Assembly: GCF_000758755.1 (NCBI RefSeq)
Contig: NZ_JRMV01000281.1
Span: 109,981 to 173,980 of the forward strand
Direction of reading: 5' to 3'
Source: Actinomyces sp. S6-Spd3
GTDB lineage: Bacteria > Actinomycetota > Actinomycetes > Actinomycetales > Actinomycetaceae
Length of the DNA: 64,000 bases
Shown here: positions 36,785 through 44,900 of the stretch, one piece after another
Layout of the letters: each line of letters opens with the position of its first letter
How positions within the stretch are numbered: the stretch's first letter is position 1
Notes under the pieces: generated by a model
The model's database searches: none
Seen by the model: the letters and a program-made list of their open reading frames with translations, nothing else
What the model was told of the DNA's origin: nothing
Position numbers and translations under genes: made by a program

Positions 36785-37505
36785 TGATGATCTCTGGACG
36801 GAAAACCTGGGAGGTTGGCCCATAGGCAACCTGGCGCCCGGCCACAATCAGGCTCTCATCGCACACTTCGGTTGCGACCCGATAGTCATGGGTTGAAATC
36901 ATGAACGCAGTTCCCTGAGCTTTTGCTTGGCTGATGAGCGAGAGAAGAGCTTCGCGGTTGGGCTCATCCAAACCGTTGAAGGGTTCGTCAAGCAATACCA
37001 GACGAGGCTTGGCAACCAAGGCGCGCGCGACCAGAACGCGTTGGCGTTGGCCGCCGGAGAGGGTCCCAAAGCGCTCGCGGGCGCGTTCGGCTAAGCCAAT
37101 CTGTTCTAATGCTGCGCTGACCTCTTCTTTCTGTTCACGGCTGAGTGGACGCAGAGGCTTTGTCTTGGGGTACATTCCCATTTCGACGACCTGACGAAGG
37201 TTGATTGGGAAACTCAGGTCGATATCACTGTTTTGTGGGACGTAGCCGAGGAAATCCAGCGGGCAGCTCAGTTCTCCGGAGATGAGTTGGGCGCTTCCCA
37301 AGAGCGCTCGCATGAGCGTTGTCTTTCCCGATCCATTTGGGCCGATCAAAGCGAGGGCATGTCCTGGGCTGAGCGAGAGGGTGATTCCCGTCAGGACCGG
37401 TGTCTGGGAGTAGCCGATGCTGGCATTTTTGGCTGAGAAGACAGTGACGCCAGCATCGCGGCCCTCGTCAGGCTCCGAAAACATATGAGCGTCTGCGTTC
37501 ATCAT
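36753..37505 (-). CDS. Metal ABC transporter ATP-binding protein
   Basis: 250 residues. Walker A is GPNGSGKTT (55-63), with Q-loop GYVPQNSDID, signature LSGGQRQRVLVARAL, Walker B LVLLDEPFNGLD and H-loop STHD. The GYVPQ followed by hydrophobic/Asp residues is common to Mn/Zn importer ATPases. A polar extension of about 20 residues precedes the core. The start lies 6 nt after the binding-protein stop. Confidence 0.92.
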   Translation of the reverse strand: MMNADAHMFSEPDEGRDAGVTVFSAKNASIGYSQTPVLTGITLSLSPGHALALIGPNGSGKTTLMRALLGSAQLISGELSCPLDFLGYVPQNSDIDLSFPINLRQVVEMGMYPKTKPLRPLSREQKEEVSAALEQIGLAERARERFGTLSGGQRQRVLVARALVAKPRLVLLDEPFNGLDEPNREALLSLISQAKAQGTAFMISTHDYRVATEVCDESLIVAGRQVAYGPTSQVFRPEIINEAFGGIHSV

Positions 37506-37511
37506 GCTCGC

Positions 37512-38681
37512 CTAACGCGTGAGTTGCTCGGGCAGGGGAGCAAGCGTTCCGTCCCAGGCTTTTGTCATGGTTGTGACGTTATGGATGATCGAGCCGATGT
37601 AGGTTTCTCCTTCGCTTCCCACGGGGCCAAGTGAATCCCCGTAGAGTGCGTCGTCGCCGATGATGGCCTTGACTCCAGCGGCGCGCGCAATCGTTTCAAT
37701 CGACTTTGAGTTATTGGAGTTCTCAGCGAAAATCGCGCTCGCTCCGGATTTCTTCACTTCCTCGGTTGCCTTTGCGATGTGCTCAGCGGTTGCATCCTGC
37801 TGTTCGTTGAAATCAGACAGTGCAGCACCGATAAAACGAATGTCGTAGCGTTTCGACAAGTATCCGAAGGCATCGTGGGAGCTAAAGAGGACGCGCTTAT
37901 CAGCGGGAACGCTGTCAAAGCTGGCCTTCGCCCACGCATCGAGGGAATCGATACGCTTTGCGTATTCTTCGGTTGCCGTGCTGTATGCCTCGGCGTGATC
38001 GGGGTCCGCCGCTGAGAGGAATTCACCGATGTTGCGGACCTGCAGGGCTGCGTTCGCTGGAGAGGTCCAGACGTGAGGATCGTAGGCGAACTCCGGCTCG
38101 CTCTCTCCTTCTTCCGGTGGGAAAGGCCAAGGTGCGGCCTCGACAGTGTGCGTGCCACGGGAAACGGAATAGGGGAGTTGCTTGTCGCGCTGTTCCTGGC
38201 CCTGGGGATCCTTGAGATCTGCGGCAGTGAGAATTCCCGAGGTCACTCCCATCGTTCCCTTGAAACCAGAGGCGCTCACGGCCTGATCCAGGAAGTGCTC
38301 GAGGTCGACGCCCGAGACAAGCAAGACTTTCGCCTGAGAGAGTGCTTGCAATTGCTGGGGAGTCATTTCGTGCTCGTGTGCCGAGGCGTTGGGGGCAAGC
38401 AGGCACGTGAGCTGCACTTTTGCGCTGGCTTTCTCAGCGGGTGCCCCGATATGGGATTGCGCTCCCGAGGCATCAGTTTTATCGAGCGATATGGAGTTTT
38501 GAGCCGAGGGCTGCTGCGCAATTTGGGTGACGTAGTCACAGATCTGGGTGGTGCTTGCAACCAAGGTGAGTGAGGGGGTGCCTGACTGTGAAGACGCAGT
38601 TGAGCACGAGGCGAGAGAAGTTGCGCCCAGTAGGCAGACCGCTGCGGCGGCTAGAAATGAACGCGAGTAAGCGACGGACAT
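37512..38681 (-). CDS. Metal ABC transporter substrate-binding lipoprotein (TroA/ZnuA family)
   Basis: 389 residues. Lipobox LASC gives lipidated C26. Expected metal ligands of cluster A-I proteins can be read: H102 in the AHEHEMTP segment, H203 in DPHVW, H269 in SSHDAFGYL and E320 in FAENSNNSK. Three His plus one acidic residue fits zinc and also TroA-like Mn/Zn proteins. Compared with short relatives it has an extra stretch at about 62-95 (KTDASGAQSHIG) and a loop at 170-200. It is first in the operon, behind a large inverted-repeat operator. Confidence 0.9.
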   Translation of the reverse strand: MSVAYSRSFLAAAAVCLLGATSLASCSTASSQSGTPSLTLVASTTQICDYVTQIAQQPSAQNSISLDKTDASGAQSHIGAPAEKASAKVQLTCLLAPNASAHEHEMTPQQLQALSQAKVLLVSGVDLEHFLDQAVSASGFKGTMGVTSGILTAADLKDPQGQEQRDKQLPYSVSRGTHTVEAAPWPFPPEEGESEPEFAYDPHVWTSPANAALQVRNIGEFLSAADPDHAEAYSTATEEYAKRIDSLDAWAKASFDSVPADKRVLFSSHDAFGYLSKRYDIRFIGAALSDFNEQQDATAEHIAKATEEVKKSGASAIFAENSNNSKSIETIARAAGVKAIIGDDALYGDSLGPVGSEGETYIGSIIHNVTTMTKAWDGTLAPLPEQLTR

Positions 38682-38718
38682 TGAAGTTCCTCTTCATTGG
38701 GGTGATGTTTACTTATAT

Positions 38719-38754
38719 CTTTATCGAAGTTCGTACGACCGAACTTTGATAAAG
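38719..38754. promoter_or_regulatory. Large inverted-repeat operator upstream of the metal importer
   Basis: CTTTATCGAAGTTCG (38719-38733) and CGAACTTTGATAAAG (38740-38754) match at 14 of 15 positions with a 6-nt spacer; TCGTACGA at 38731-38738 is a smaller palindrome at the centre. It lies 37 nt upstream of the binding-protein gene. A metal-responsive repressor such as an MntR/DtxR or Fur/Zur protein is the likely ligand, but it does not match a consensus I know. Confidence 0.6.
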
Positions 38755-38945
38755 GTTATCGCAATTCGTGGAAGTTAGGTAGGCCTTTGTTCCCTGAGGT
38801 GGGAAAGTACATCACCCCTCAAGGCGCTCAGCGCCCGCTATGCACGTCATTTTTGGGCGTGATCTTGCCAAATTGGCGCTGTGGGGTAAGGTTGATCCAA
38901 ATTCGCCGGGCACGCGTGGCCCCCGGACTTGCAGAAGGACTGAAG

Positions 38946-40235
38946 ATGGATACGCTCAACGATTTGCCACTGCGCCAACTCGACCCTGAAATTCAAGCGG
39001 TTCTGGATCAAGAGCTGGAACGCCAGCAGAGCACGCTCGAAATGATCGCCTCGGAAAACTTTGTTCCGCGTGCGGTTCTTGAAGCGCAGGGATCTGTCCT
39101 GACCAACAAGTACGCCGAGGGCTACCCCGGTCGTCGCTACTATGGTGGATGCGAGTTCGTCGATGTTGCGGAATCCCTTGCGATTACGCGCGCGAAGGAA
39201 GTTTTTACCGGCGCGGACTACGTCAACGTCCAGCCTCACTCGGGTGCGCAGGCGAACGCGGCGGCTCTCATGGCAATGGCGAACGTCGGTGATACTCTCC
39301 TCGGTCTCTCCCTTGCCCATGGCGGCCACCTCACTCACGGCATGCGCATCAACTTCTCGGGTAAGAACTACCACGCTGTTGGTTACGAGGTTGATCCGCA
39401 AACCATGCGCATTGAGCCTGAGCAGGTTCGCGAGGCCGCGCTTCGTGAGCGTCCCCGCGTGCTGATCGCGGGATGGTCGGCCTACCCTCGTCACCTTGAC
39501 TTCGCTGCGTTCCGCGAAATTGCGGACGAGGTCGGTGCGGCGCTGTGGGTCGACATGGCGCACTTTGCTGGCTTGGTTGCTGCAGGCTTGCATCCCTCCC
39601 CGGTTCCTCACGCCGATATCGTCACCACGACCGTCCACAAGACTTTGGGCGGGCCTCGTTCGGGAATGATTCTGTCCTCGCGCGGTGAACAGTGGGGTAA
39701 GAAGCTTGACAGTGCGGTCTTCCCTGGTCAGCAGGGTGGTCCGCTGATGCACGTCGTTGCGGCGAAGGCGATTTCCATGAAGGTCGCTCAGACCGAGGAA
39801 TTCAAGGATCGTCAGCAGCGAACCCTTGATGGTGCGCGAGCGATTGCTGAGCGCCTCTTGGCGCCCGATGCACAGGCAGCGGGAATTCGCCTTGTCACGG
39901 GTGGTACCGATGTCCACCTCGTCTTGGTGGACTTGGTGAACTCCTCCCTGGATGGCCAGCAAGCCGAAGATCTACTCCACGAGGTTGGTATCACGGTCAA
40001 TCGTAATGCGGTGCCTTTCGACCCGCGTCCCCCAAGGGTGACCTCGGGGCTGCGCATTGGAACTCCCGCGCTGGCAACGCGCGGTTTCAGCATTGCTGAT
40101 TTCGAAGAAGTCGGCGACATTATTGCGACTGCTCTCATTCAGGGCACAAGCGGGAGTGTTGATGTCGATGGATTGCGTGCACGCGTGCGCGCTCTCACCG
40201 ATGCTCACCCCCTGTACGCGGGGCTCAACCAATGA
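38946..40235 (+). CDS. glyA: Serine hydroxymethyltransferase
   Basis: 429 residues. The PLP lysine is K232 in [14 protein letters not shown], and the N-terminal [11 protein letters not shown] and [15 protein letters not shown] segments are diagnostic. It converts serine and tetrahydrofolate to glycine and 5,10-methylene-THF. ATG 38946 starts at the homology boundary; an in-frame extension to 38787 has none. folD starts within its stop codon (ATGA), so the two one-carbon genes are coupled. No riboswitch is evident in the 190-nt leader. Confidence 0.96.
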   Translation: MDTLNDLPLRQLDPEIQAVLDQELERQQSTLEMIASENFVPRAVLEAQGSVLTNKYAEGYPGRRYYGGCEFVDVAESLAITRAKEVFTGADYVNVQPHSGAQANAAALMAMANVGDTLLGLSLAHGGHLTHGMRINFSGKNYHAVGYEVDPQTMRIEPEQVREAALRERPRVLIAGWSAYPRHLDFAAFREIADEVGAALWVDMAHFAGLVAAGLHPSPVPHADIVTTTVHKTLGGPRSGMILSSRGEQWGKKLDSAVFPGQQGGPLMHVVAAKAISMKVAQTEEFKDRQQRTLDGARAIAERLLAPDAQAAGIRLVTGGTDVHLVLVDLVNSSLDGQQAEDLLHEVGITVNRNAVPFDPRPPRVTSGLRIGTPALATRGFSIADFEEVGDIIATALIQGTSGSVDVDGLRARVRALTDAHPLYAGLNQ

Positions 40236-41134
40236 GAGCTCCGTGGGAAGGCGATGCTCGCGTTCTGGATGGTACGGCGTGTGCGGCTCAGATCAAAGAT
40301 GAGCTTCGAGGCCGAGTCCAGGCCTTGCGTGAAAAGGGAGTAGTCCCGGGCCTTGGTACCGTCTTGGTGGGGGAGGATCCCGGTTCGGTCGCTTACGTAG
40401 CGGGTAAACACCGTGACTGCGCAGAAGTAGGTATTGAATCGATTCGCGTCGATTTGCCTGCCGAGGCTTCGCAGGAGGAAATCCTTGCGGCAGTCGAAAA
40501 GCTGAACGCTGATCCCGCTTGTACGGGTTTCATTGTTCAGCTGCCACTTCCACGTGGCGTTGATACCAATCGAATTCTCGAGGCGATCGATCCGGATAAG
40601 GACGCCGATGGGCTGCACCCGACAAATCTCGGGCGACTCGTGTTGCGGGGGAGTGAAGCTATTACCTCTCCTCTGCCATGCACCCCGCGCGCTGTCATCG
40701 AGTTGATCGAGCGCAATGGGATCGATCTCAATGGCGCGGACGTATGCGTTGTCGGGCGTGGCGTGACGGTTGGGCGATCAATCGGGCTTTTGCTCACGCG
40801 CAAGGATGTCAATGCCACAGTGACTATCTGCCATACGGGGACCCGTGATTTGGCGATGCATACCCGAGCTGCGGATGTTGTTGTCGCAGCAACAGGCTAT
40901 GCGGGGCTTGTTACTCCTGATATGGTGCGACCTGGCGCGGTGGTTCTTGATGTCGGTGTCTCTCGCGTGGTGGACCCAAACACTGGGAAAGCGCGTTTGA
41001 TGGGAGATGTGGCTGATGGTGTTGATTGCGTCGCTGCTTGGCTCTCCCCTAATCCTGGGGGAGTGGGGCCGATGACGCGCGCCCTCCTTCTGATGAATGT
41101 TGTCGAGGCCGCGGAGCGCTGCGTGAAACGCTGA
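40232..41134 (+). CDS. folD: Methylene-THF dehydrogenase / methenyl-THF cyclohydrolase
   Basis: 300 residues. The catalytic lysine is K59 in [36 protein letters not shown] and [13 protein letters not shown] (NADP site) follow, with [14 protein letters not shown] at the C-terminus. It converts methylene-THF to formyl-THF. An N-terminal ~10 residues precede the usual start, but the ATGA overlap with glyA supports it. Confidence 0.96.
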   Translation: MRAPWEGDARVLDGTACAAQIKDELRGRVQALREKGVVPGLGTVLVGEDPGSVAYVAGKHRDCAEVGIESIRVDLPAEASQEEILAAVEKLNADPACTGFIVQLPLPRGVDTNRILEAIDPDKDADGLHPTNLGRLVLRGSEAITSPLPCTPRAVIELIERNGIDLNGADVCVVGRGVTVGRSIGLLLTRKDVNATVTICHTGTRDLAMHTRAADVVVAATGYAGLVTPDMVRPGAVVLDVGVSRVVDPNTGKARLMGDVADGVDCVAAWLSPNPGGVGPMTRALLLMNVVEAAERCVKR

Positions 41135-41157
41135 GCATTCGCCTCGTCGATGTCTTC

Positions 41158-41195
41158 ACACTGAAAGCCTGGGTTGTCCCCCAGGCTTTCAGTGT
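41158..41195 (+). terminator. Terminator after glyA-folD
   Basis: ACACTGAAAGCCTGGG pairs perfectly with CCCAGGCTTTCAGTGT. The tail is only GTTCT, so the signal is stem-driven. Confidence 0.7.
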
Positions 41196-41202
41196 GTTCT
41201 GT

Positions 41203-41214
41203 GTCACATGTGAC
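41203..41214. promoter_or_regulatory. GTCACATGTGAC palindrome in the arc control region
   Basis: A perfect 12-bp palindrome near the far end of the 306-nt gap between folD and arcA. It resembles CRP/FNR-type half sites facing the other way, so the binding protein is unclear. Confidence 0.4.
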
Positions 41215-41225
41215 GAATATTTCAG

Positions 41226-41235
41226 GAATATATTC
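41226..41235. promoter_or_regulatory. GAATATATTC palindrome in the arc control region
   Basis: A perfect 10-bp palindrome, preceded by another GAATAT at 41215. The region is distinctly AT-rich compared with the genes on either side. Confidence 0.3.
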
Positions 41236-41310
41236 TTTTGTTTACTTATCGGACAAATTCGGCCGCTCTACTCTGGTCGATATATTTCGCGGCAATAAGG
41301 GATTTTCTTC

Positions 41311-41324
41311 TGCATATTTATGCA
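41311..41324. promoter_or_regulatory. ARG-box-like operator upstream of arcA
   Basis: TGCAT-ATTT-ATGCA has the form of an ArgR/AhrC ARG box (TGAAT-WWWW-ATTCA) with one substitution in each arm. It lies 117 nt before the arcA start. Arginine-responsive control is a reasonable inference; no argR is in the window. Confidence 0.5.
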
Positions 41325-41440
41325 ATCTGAGAATTTTCACAGCTTTGGATAAGTGATTTTTCTGAAACGAAGTGGTACGCTTGTTCCATCTCCAGGTGAT
41401 CTAACTCATGATGCGATGAAGCAGAAGAGGACCACAAGAA

Positions 41441-42664
41441 ATGCAACCAAGTGTAACTTCCGAGATTGGGCGCTTGCGCCAGGTGATTATCCATCGCCCC
41501 GGACGCGAAATGCTGCGCCTGACCCCGTCGAATATGGAACATCTCCTTTTCGATGACATGCTTTGGCTTGAGCACGCTCAAGCAGAGCACGATGACTTCG
41601 CGAACTCTCTGCGTACTCAGGGAACGGAGGTCCTCTACTTCCAGGATCTGCTGGCCGAAGCAATGGATATTCCTGCTGCTCGTCAGCATGTGCTGACCTC
41701 GGTATTCACCGAAGAGAGCCACGGCGTTGCGATCGCTGAAGCGATGCGCGCTTACGGCGAATCCCTTACGGGAGCTCAGCTTGCAGAACTCATGGTCGCA
41801 GGCCTGACCAAGGAAGAATTCGCCGAACTCAAGCTCGGCCCCATCTCTTCCGTGATCTACGACGCAATGGGTCCGACCTCTTTCATCGTCGCACCTCTGC
41901 CGAACCACCTCTTCACTCGCGACACCTCCTGCTGGGTTTACGACGGTGTTGCAATCAACTCGATGCGCAAGGAAGCACGTCGCCGCGAGACCATTAACTA
42001 CGAGGCAATCTACAACTACCTCCCTCGTTTCCAGGACCCCTCGATCAAGAAGTGGTGCAATGGCAACGAGGCAGGCCCGGCAACCGTCGAAGGCGGAGAC
42101 GTCCTGGTTATCGGAAACGGCTCTGTGCTGGTCGGCATGAGCGAACGCACCACCCCCGCCGGTGTTGAGCGCATGGCTCGCCGTCTCTTCGGCAACAGCG
42201 AGGTCAAGCAGGTTATCGCCTTGGATATGGCCAAGGAACGTGCACAGATGCACCTCGATACAGTCATGACCCAGGCTGACTACGGAGTCTTCACGAAGTA
42301 CGCAGGCATGGGAATGGTTGAATCCATGACTCTGACCTCCGACGGTGAAGGCGGCATTAAGGTCGCAGCCCACGATCCTCAGGACATGCACAAGGTCATC
42401 GCACACGCACTTGGCCTCGACGATATCAAGGTCCTGACTCCTCCGATGGACGCCCTCGCAGCAGAACGCGAACAGTGGAACGACGGTTCCAACGTCCTCG
42501 CTGGCGCCCCCGGCGTTGTCTACGCCTACGAGCGCAACATCACCACCAACGACTTCTTGACCGAAAACGGCATCACAGTGATCACTGTCCCAGGCGATGA
42601 GCTTGGCCGAGGCCGTGGTGGCCCGCGCTGCATGTCGTGCCCGGTCGTGCGTGAAGCGGTCTGA
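41441..42664 (+). CDS. arcA: Arginine deiminase
   Basis: 407 residues with the guanidino-group-modifying fold. The catalytic cysteine is C400 in CMSCP, and other ADI motifs are visible: LPNHLFTRDTSCW, VEGGDVLVIG and an HLDTV segment (catalytic His). It hydrolyses arginine to citrulline and ammonia, the first step of the ADI pathway that yields ATP and raises pH. AGAGGA lies upstream of the ATG. arcB and arcC follow on the same strand, with 54 nt and then 1 nt between genes. Confidence 0.96.
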   Translation: MQPSVTSEIGRLRQVIIHRPGREMLRLTPSNMEHLLFDDMLWLEHAQAEHDDFANSLRTQGTEVLYFQDLLAEAMDIPAARQHVLTSVFTEESHGVAIAEAMRAYGESLTGAQLAELMVAGLTKEEFAELKLGPISSVIYDAMGPTSFIVAPLPNHLFTRDTSCWVYDGVAINSMRKEARRRETINYEAIYNYLPRFQDPSIKKWCNGNEAGPATVEGGDVLVIGNGSVLVGMSERTTPAGVERMARRLFGNSEVKQVIALDMAKERAQMHLDTVMTQADYGVFTKYAGMGMVESMTLTSDGEGGIKVAAHDPQDMHKVIAHALGLDDIKVLTPPMDALAAEREQWNDGSNVLAGAPGVVYAYERNITTNDFLTENGITVITVPGDELGRGRGGPRCMSCPVVREAV

Positions 42665-42718
42665 GCGGCCTGCCCTCCACGCGGAAGAAACAACAAAACT
42701 CTCTGAAAGGAAACAACA

Positions 42719-43729
42719 ATGGAGTTCCCCCTGCACGGACGTCACTTCTTGAAGGAAACCGACTTCACCGTTGAAGAGTGGCTCTACCTTCTGGATCTGG
42801 CAGCCGAACTGAAGGCCGCAAAGAAGGCCGGCCGCGAGGTTAAATACCTCGTTGACAAGAACATTGCGCTGATCTTCGAAAAGACCTCGACCCGTACCCG
42901 CTGCTCCTTCGAGGTTGCAGCATACGACCAGGGCGCACACGTCACCTACCTCGATCCCACCGGCTCCCAGATGGGCCACAAGGAATCCGTCGCCGACACT
43001 GCTCGCGTCCTCGGCCGCTTCTACGACGGCATCGAGTTCCGTGGCAAGAAGCAGGCACACGTTGACGAGCTCGCCGCTCTGTCCGGTGTGCCGGTGTGGA
43101 ACGGCCTCACCGATGACTGGCACCCCACCCAGATGCTCGCTGACCAGCTGACCATGCTCGAAGCCTCCGGCAAGAAGCCGAACGAAATCAGCATCGCTTA
43201 CGTGGGCGACGCCCGCAACAACGTCGGCAACTCGATCCTCATCTCCTGCGCCATGATCGGCATGGATGTCCGCATGGTTGCCCCCAAGGAACTCTTCAAC
43301 TCTCCCGAGGTCGTTGCAGCTGCTGAAGAGCTCGCAGCAAAGTCCGGTGGCAAGGTTCTCGTCACCGACAACATCGAAGAGGGCGTCAAGGGCGCAGACT
43401 TCATCTACACCGACATCTGGTTGTCGATGGGTGAAAGCAAGGAAAAGTGGGATGAGCGCATCGCTCTGCTCCGTCCCTTCCAGGTCAACGCAGAGCTCAT
43501 GGCAGCAACCGGCAACCCGGATGTCAAGTTCCTGCACTGCCTGCCTTCCTTCCACGACATCAACACCACCGTTGGCCAGGACATCTTCGAGAAGACCGGC
43601 ATGGGCAACGGCCTGGAAGTGACCAACGACGTGTTCGAGTCGCCCGCTTCGATCGTCTTCGATCAGGCTGAGAACCGCATGCACACCATTAAGGCCGTCA
43701 TGGTCGCCACCCTCGGAGAAGAAAAGTAA
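42719..43729 (+). CDS. arcB: Ornithine carbamoyltransferase (catabolic)
   Basis: 336 residues. The carbamoyl-phosphate motif STRTR is at 57-61, followed by [20 protein letters not shown], and the ornithine-binding HCLPSFHD (usually HCLPAFHD). In this operon it runs as phosphorolysis of citrulline to ornithine and carbamoyl phosphate. GAAAGGAAAC precedes the ATG. arcC starts one base after its stop. Confidence 0.95.
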   Translation: MEFPLHGRHFLKETDFTVEEWLYLLDLAAELKAAKKAGREVKYLVDKNIALIFEKTSTRTRCSFEVAAYDQGAHVTYLDPTGSQMGHKESVADTARVLGRFYDGIEFRGKKQAHVDELAALSGVPVWNGLTDDWHPTQMLADQLTMLEASGKKPNEISIAYVGDARNNVGNSILISCAMIGMDVRMVAPKELFNSPEVVAAAEELAAKSGGKVLVTDNIEEGVKGADFIYTDIWLSMGESKEKWDERIALLRPFQVNAELMAATGNPDVKFLHCLPSFHDINTTVGQDIFEKTGMGNGLEVTNDVFESPASIVFDQAENRMHTIKAVMVATLGEEK

Positions 43730-43730
43730 C

Positions 43731-44654
43731 ATGCGCATCGTAGTTGCACTGGGCGGTAACGCCCTCCTCAAGCGCGGCGAAAAGCCGGACGCTCGCAACC
43801 AGATTGAAAACGTCAACCTGGCAGCAGAGCAGCTCGCTAAGCTCGCAAAGGACCACGAACTGGTCATCACCCACGGCAATGGCCCGCAGGTTGGTGTCCT
43901 GGCACTGGAATCCGCATCCGATGCTCGTCTGTCCGAGCCCTACCCCTTCGATACGCTGGGTGCAGAAACCCAGGGCATGATCGGCTACTGGCTCCAGCAG
44001 GGTGTTAAGAATGCTCTCCCCAGCGCCAATGTCATGGCTTTGATCAACCAGACTCTGGTTCTGGCCGACGATCCCGCCTTCGCGAACCCCACCAAGTTCA
44101 TTGGCGAGGTTTACTCGAAGGAAGAAGCTGAGAAGCTTGCCGCAGAGCGCGGCTGGGTTGTCAAGGCAGACGGCGAATACTTCCGCCGCGTCGTGGGTTC
44201 GCCCAAGCCGCAGCGCGTGATTGAAACCCCGCTCATCAAGGTCCTCCTTGATGCCGGTGCCACGGTGATCTGTGGCGGTGGCGGCGGCGTTCCGGTCGTG
44301 CGCAATGGCGAAGGCAAGCTCGAAGGCGTCGAGGCTGTTATCGACAAGGACCTCACGGCAGCTGTCATGGCAGACTCCCTCGAAGCGGACATGCTGATCA
44401 TCCTGACCGACGTTGATGGTGCACAGCTTGACTACGGCACCCCCAACGCCCGTCGCATTGATCGTGCAACCCCGGCCGAGATGCGTGGATACGGATTCCC
44501 CGCTGGCTCAATGGGCCCGAAGGTCGAGGCCGTGTGCCGTTTCGTCGAGCTGACCGGCGGCGTCGCTGCAATCGGTCGCCTCGAGGATGCCACGAAGATC
44601 ATCGCCGGTGAAGCCGGCACGATCGTGACGCCCGACGGAACCTACAACGCCTGA
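43731..44654 (+). CDS. arcC: Carbamate kinase
   Basis: 307 residues of the amino-acid-kinase fold: VVALGGNALLKRGEKP at the start, THGNGPQVG, CGGGGGVPV, IDKDLTAAVMA and ILTDVDGA. It makes ATP from carbamoyl phosphate and ADP, closing the ADI pathway. It is directly attached to arcB. An unusually structured 246-nt spacer separates it from the amidinotransferase gene. Confidence 0.95.
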   Translation: MRIVVALGGNALLKRGEKPDARNQIENVNLAAEQLAKLAKDHELVITHGNGPQVGVLALESASDARLSEPYPFDTLGAETQGMIGYWLQQGVKNALPSANVMALINQTLVLADDPAFANPTKFIGEVYSKEEAEKLAAERGWVVKADGEYFRRVVGSPKPQRVIETPLIKVLLDAGATVICGGGGGVPVVRNGEGKLEGVEAVIDKDLTAAVMADSLEADMLIILTDVDGAQLDYGTPNARRIDRATPAEMRGYGFPAGSMGPKVEAVCRFVELTGGVAAIGRLEDATKIIAGEAGTIVTPDGTYNA

Positions 44655-44672
44655 TAAGGCTCAATAGCACTT

Positions 44673-44716
44673 CCGCTTCCCCCTCACGCTCCACACACCT
44701 CCCGAGGGGGAAGCGG
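44673..44716 (+). terminator. Strong hairpin after arcC
   Basis: CCGCTTCCCCCTC (44673-44685) pairs perfectly with GAGGGGGAAGCGG (44704-44716). It could end arcABC transcription or protect its 3' end, but no T-run follows. Confidence 0.55.
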
Positions 44717-44722
44717 ACCCAA

Positions 44723-44834
44723 GGGCCACAGCGCCCTCGGGAACCAAGCTTCTTCGGGGAACCGAAGAAGGGCGGGAAAACCCGCCCACTTGGAGATCGT
44801 CAACTTCGGTTGGCAACTGTTTCGAGAGCGGTTT
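44723..44834 (+). ncRNA. Candidate structured RNA upstream of the amidinotransferase gene
   Basis: A series of stems can be drawn by eye. GGGC/GCCC (44723-44736) comes first. A three-way junction follows, closed by CCAAG (44744-44748)/CTTGG (44789-44793) and holding CTTCTTCGG-GGAA-CCGAAGAAG (44749-44770) and GGCGGG-AAAA-CCCGCC (44771-44786). Then come CAAC-TTCG-GTTG (44801-44812) and a GCGG/CCGC hairpin (44828-44841 region). The leader ends with AAGGGAG before the gene. The junction is continuous and almost gap-free, as in riboswitches. It does not match guanidine-I, -II or -III elements as I know them. Confidence 0.5.
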
Positions 44835-44900
44835 TCTCCGCCATCCCTCAAAGAAATTTGGGGATAAATTAACAACACACTCACAAGGGAGTGAAACAAA

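Noticed and set aside
38755-38945. Glycine or THF riboswitch before glyA
   Set aside because: Only a short GGCGC/GCGCC-type stem is visible; no conserved core of either class.
41318-43879. An open frame of about 850 codons on the minus strand across arcA and arcB
   Set aside because: It is a mirror of strongly biased codons in the two real genes; the translation has no recognisable domains, is odd in composition and has no ribosome binding site.
44717-44850. Guanidine riboswitch (ykkC classes I-III)
   Set aside because: The context made it attractive, but the ACGR loops of class II, the class III pseudoknot sequence and the conserved class I core are not found. It is kept only as an unassigned structured RNA.
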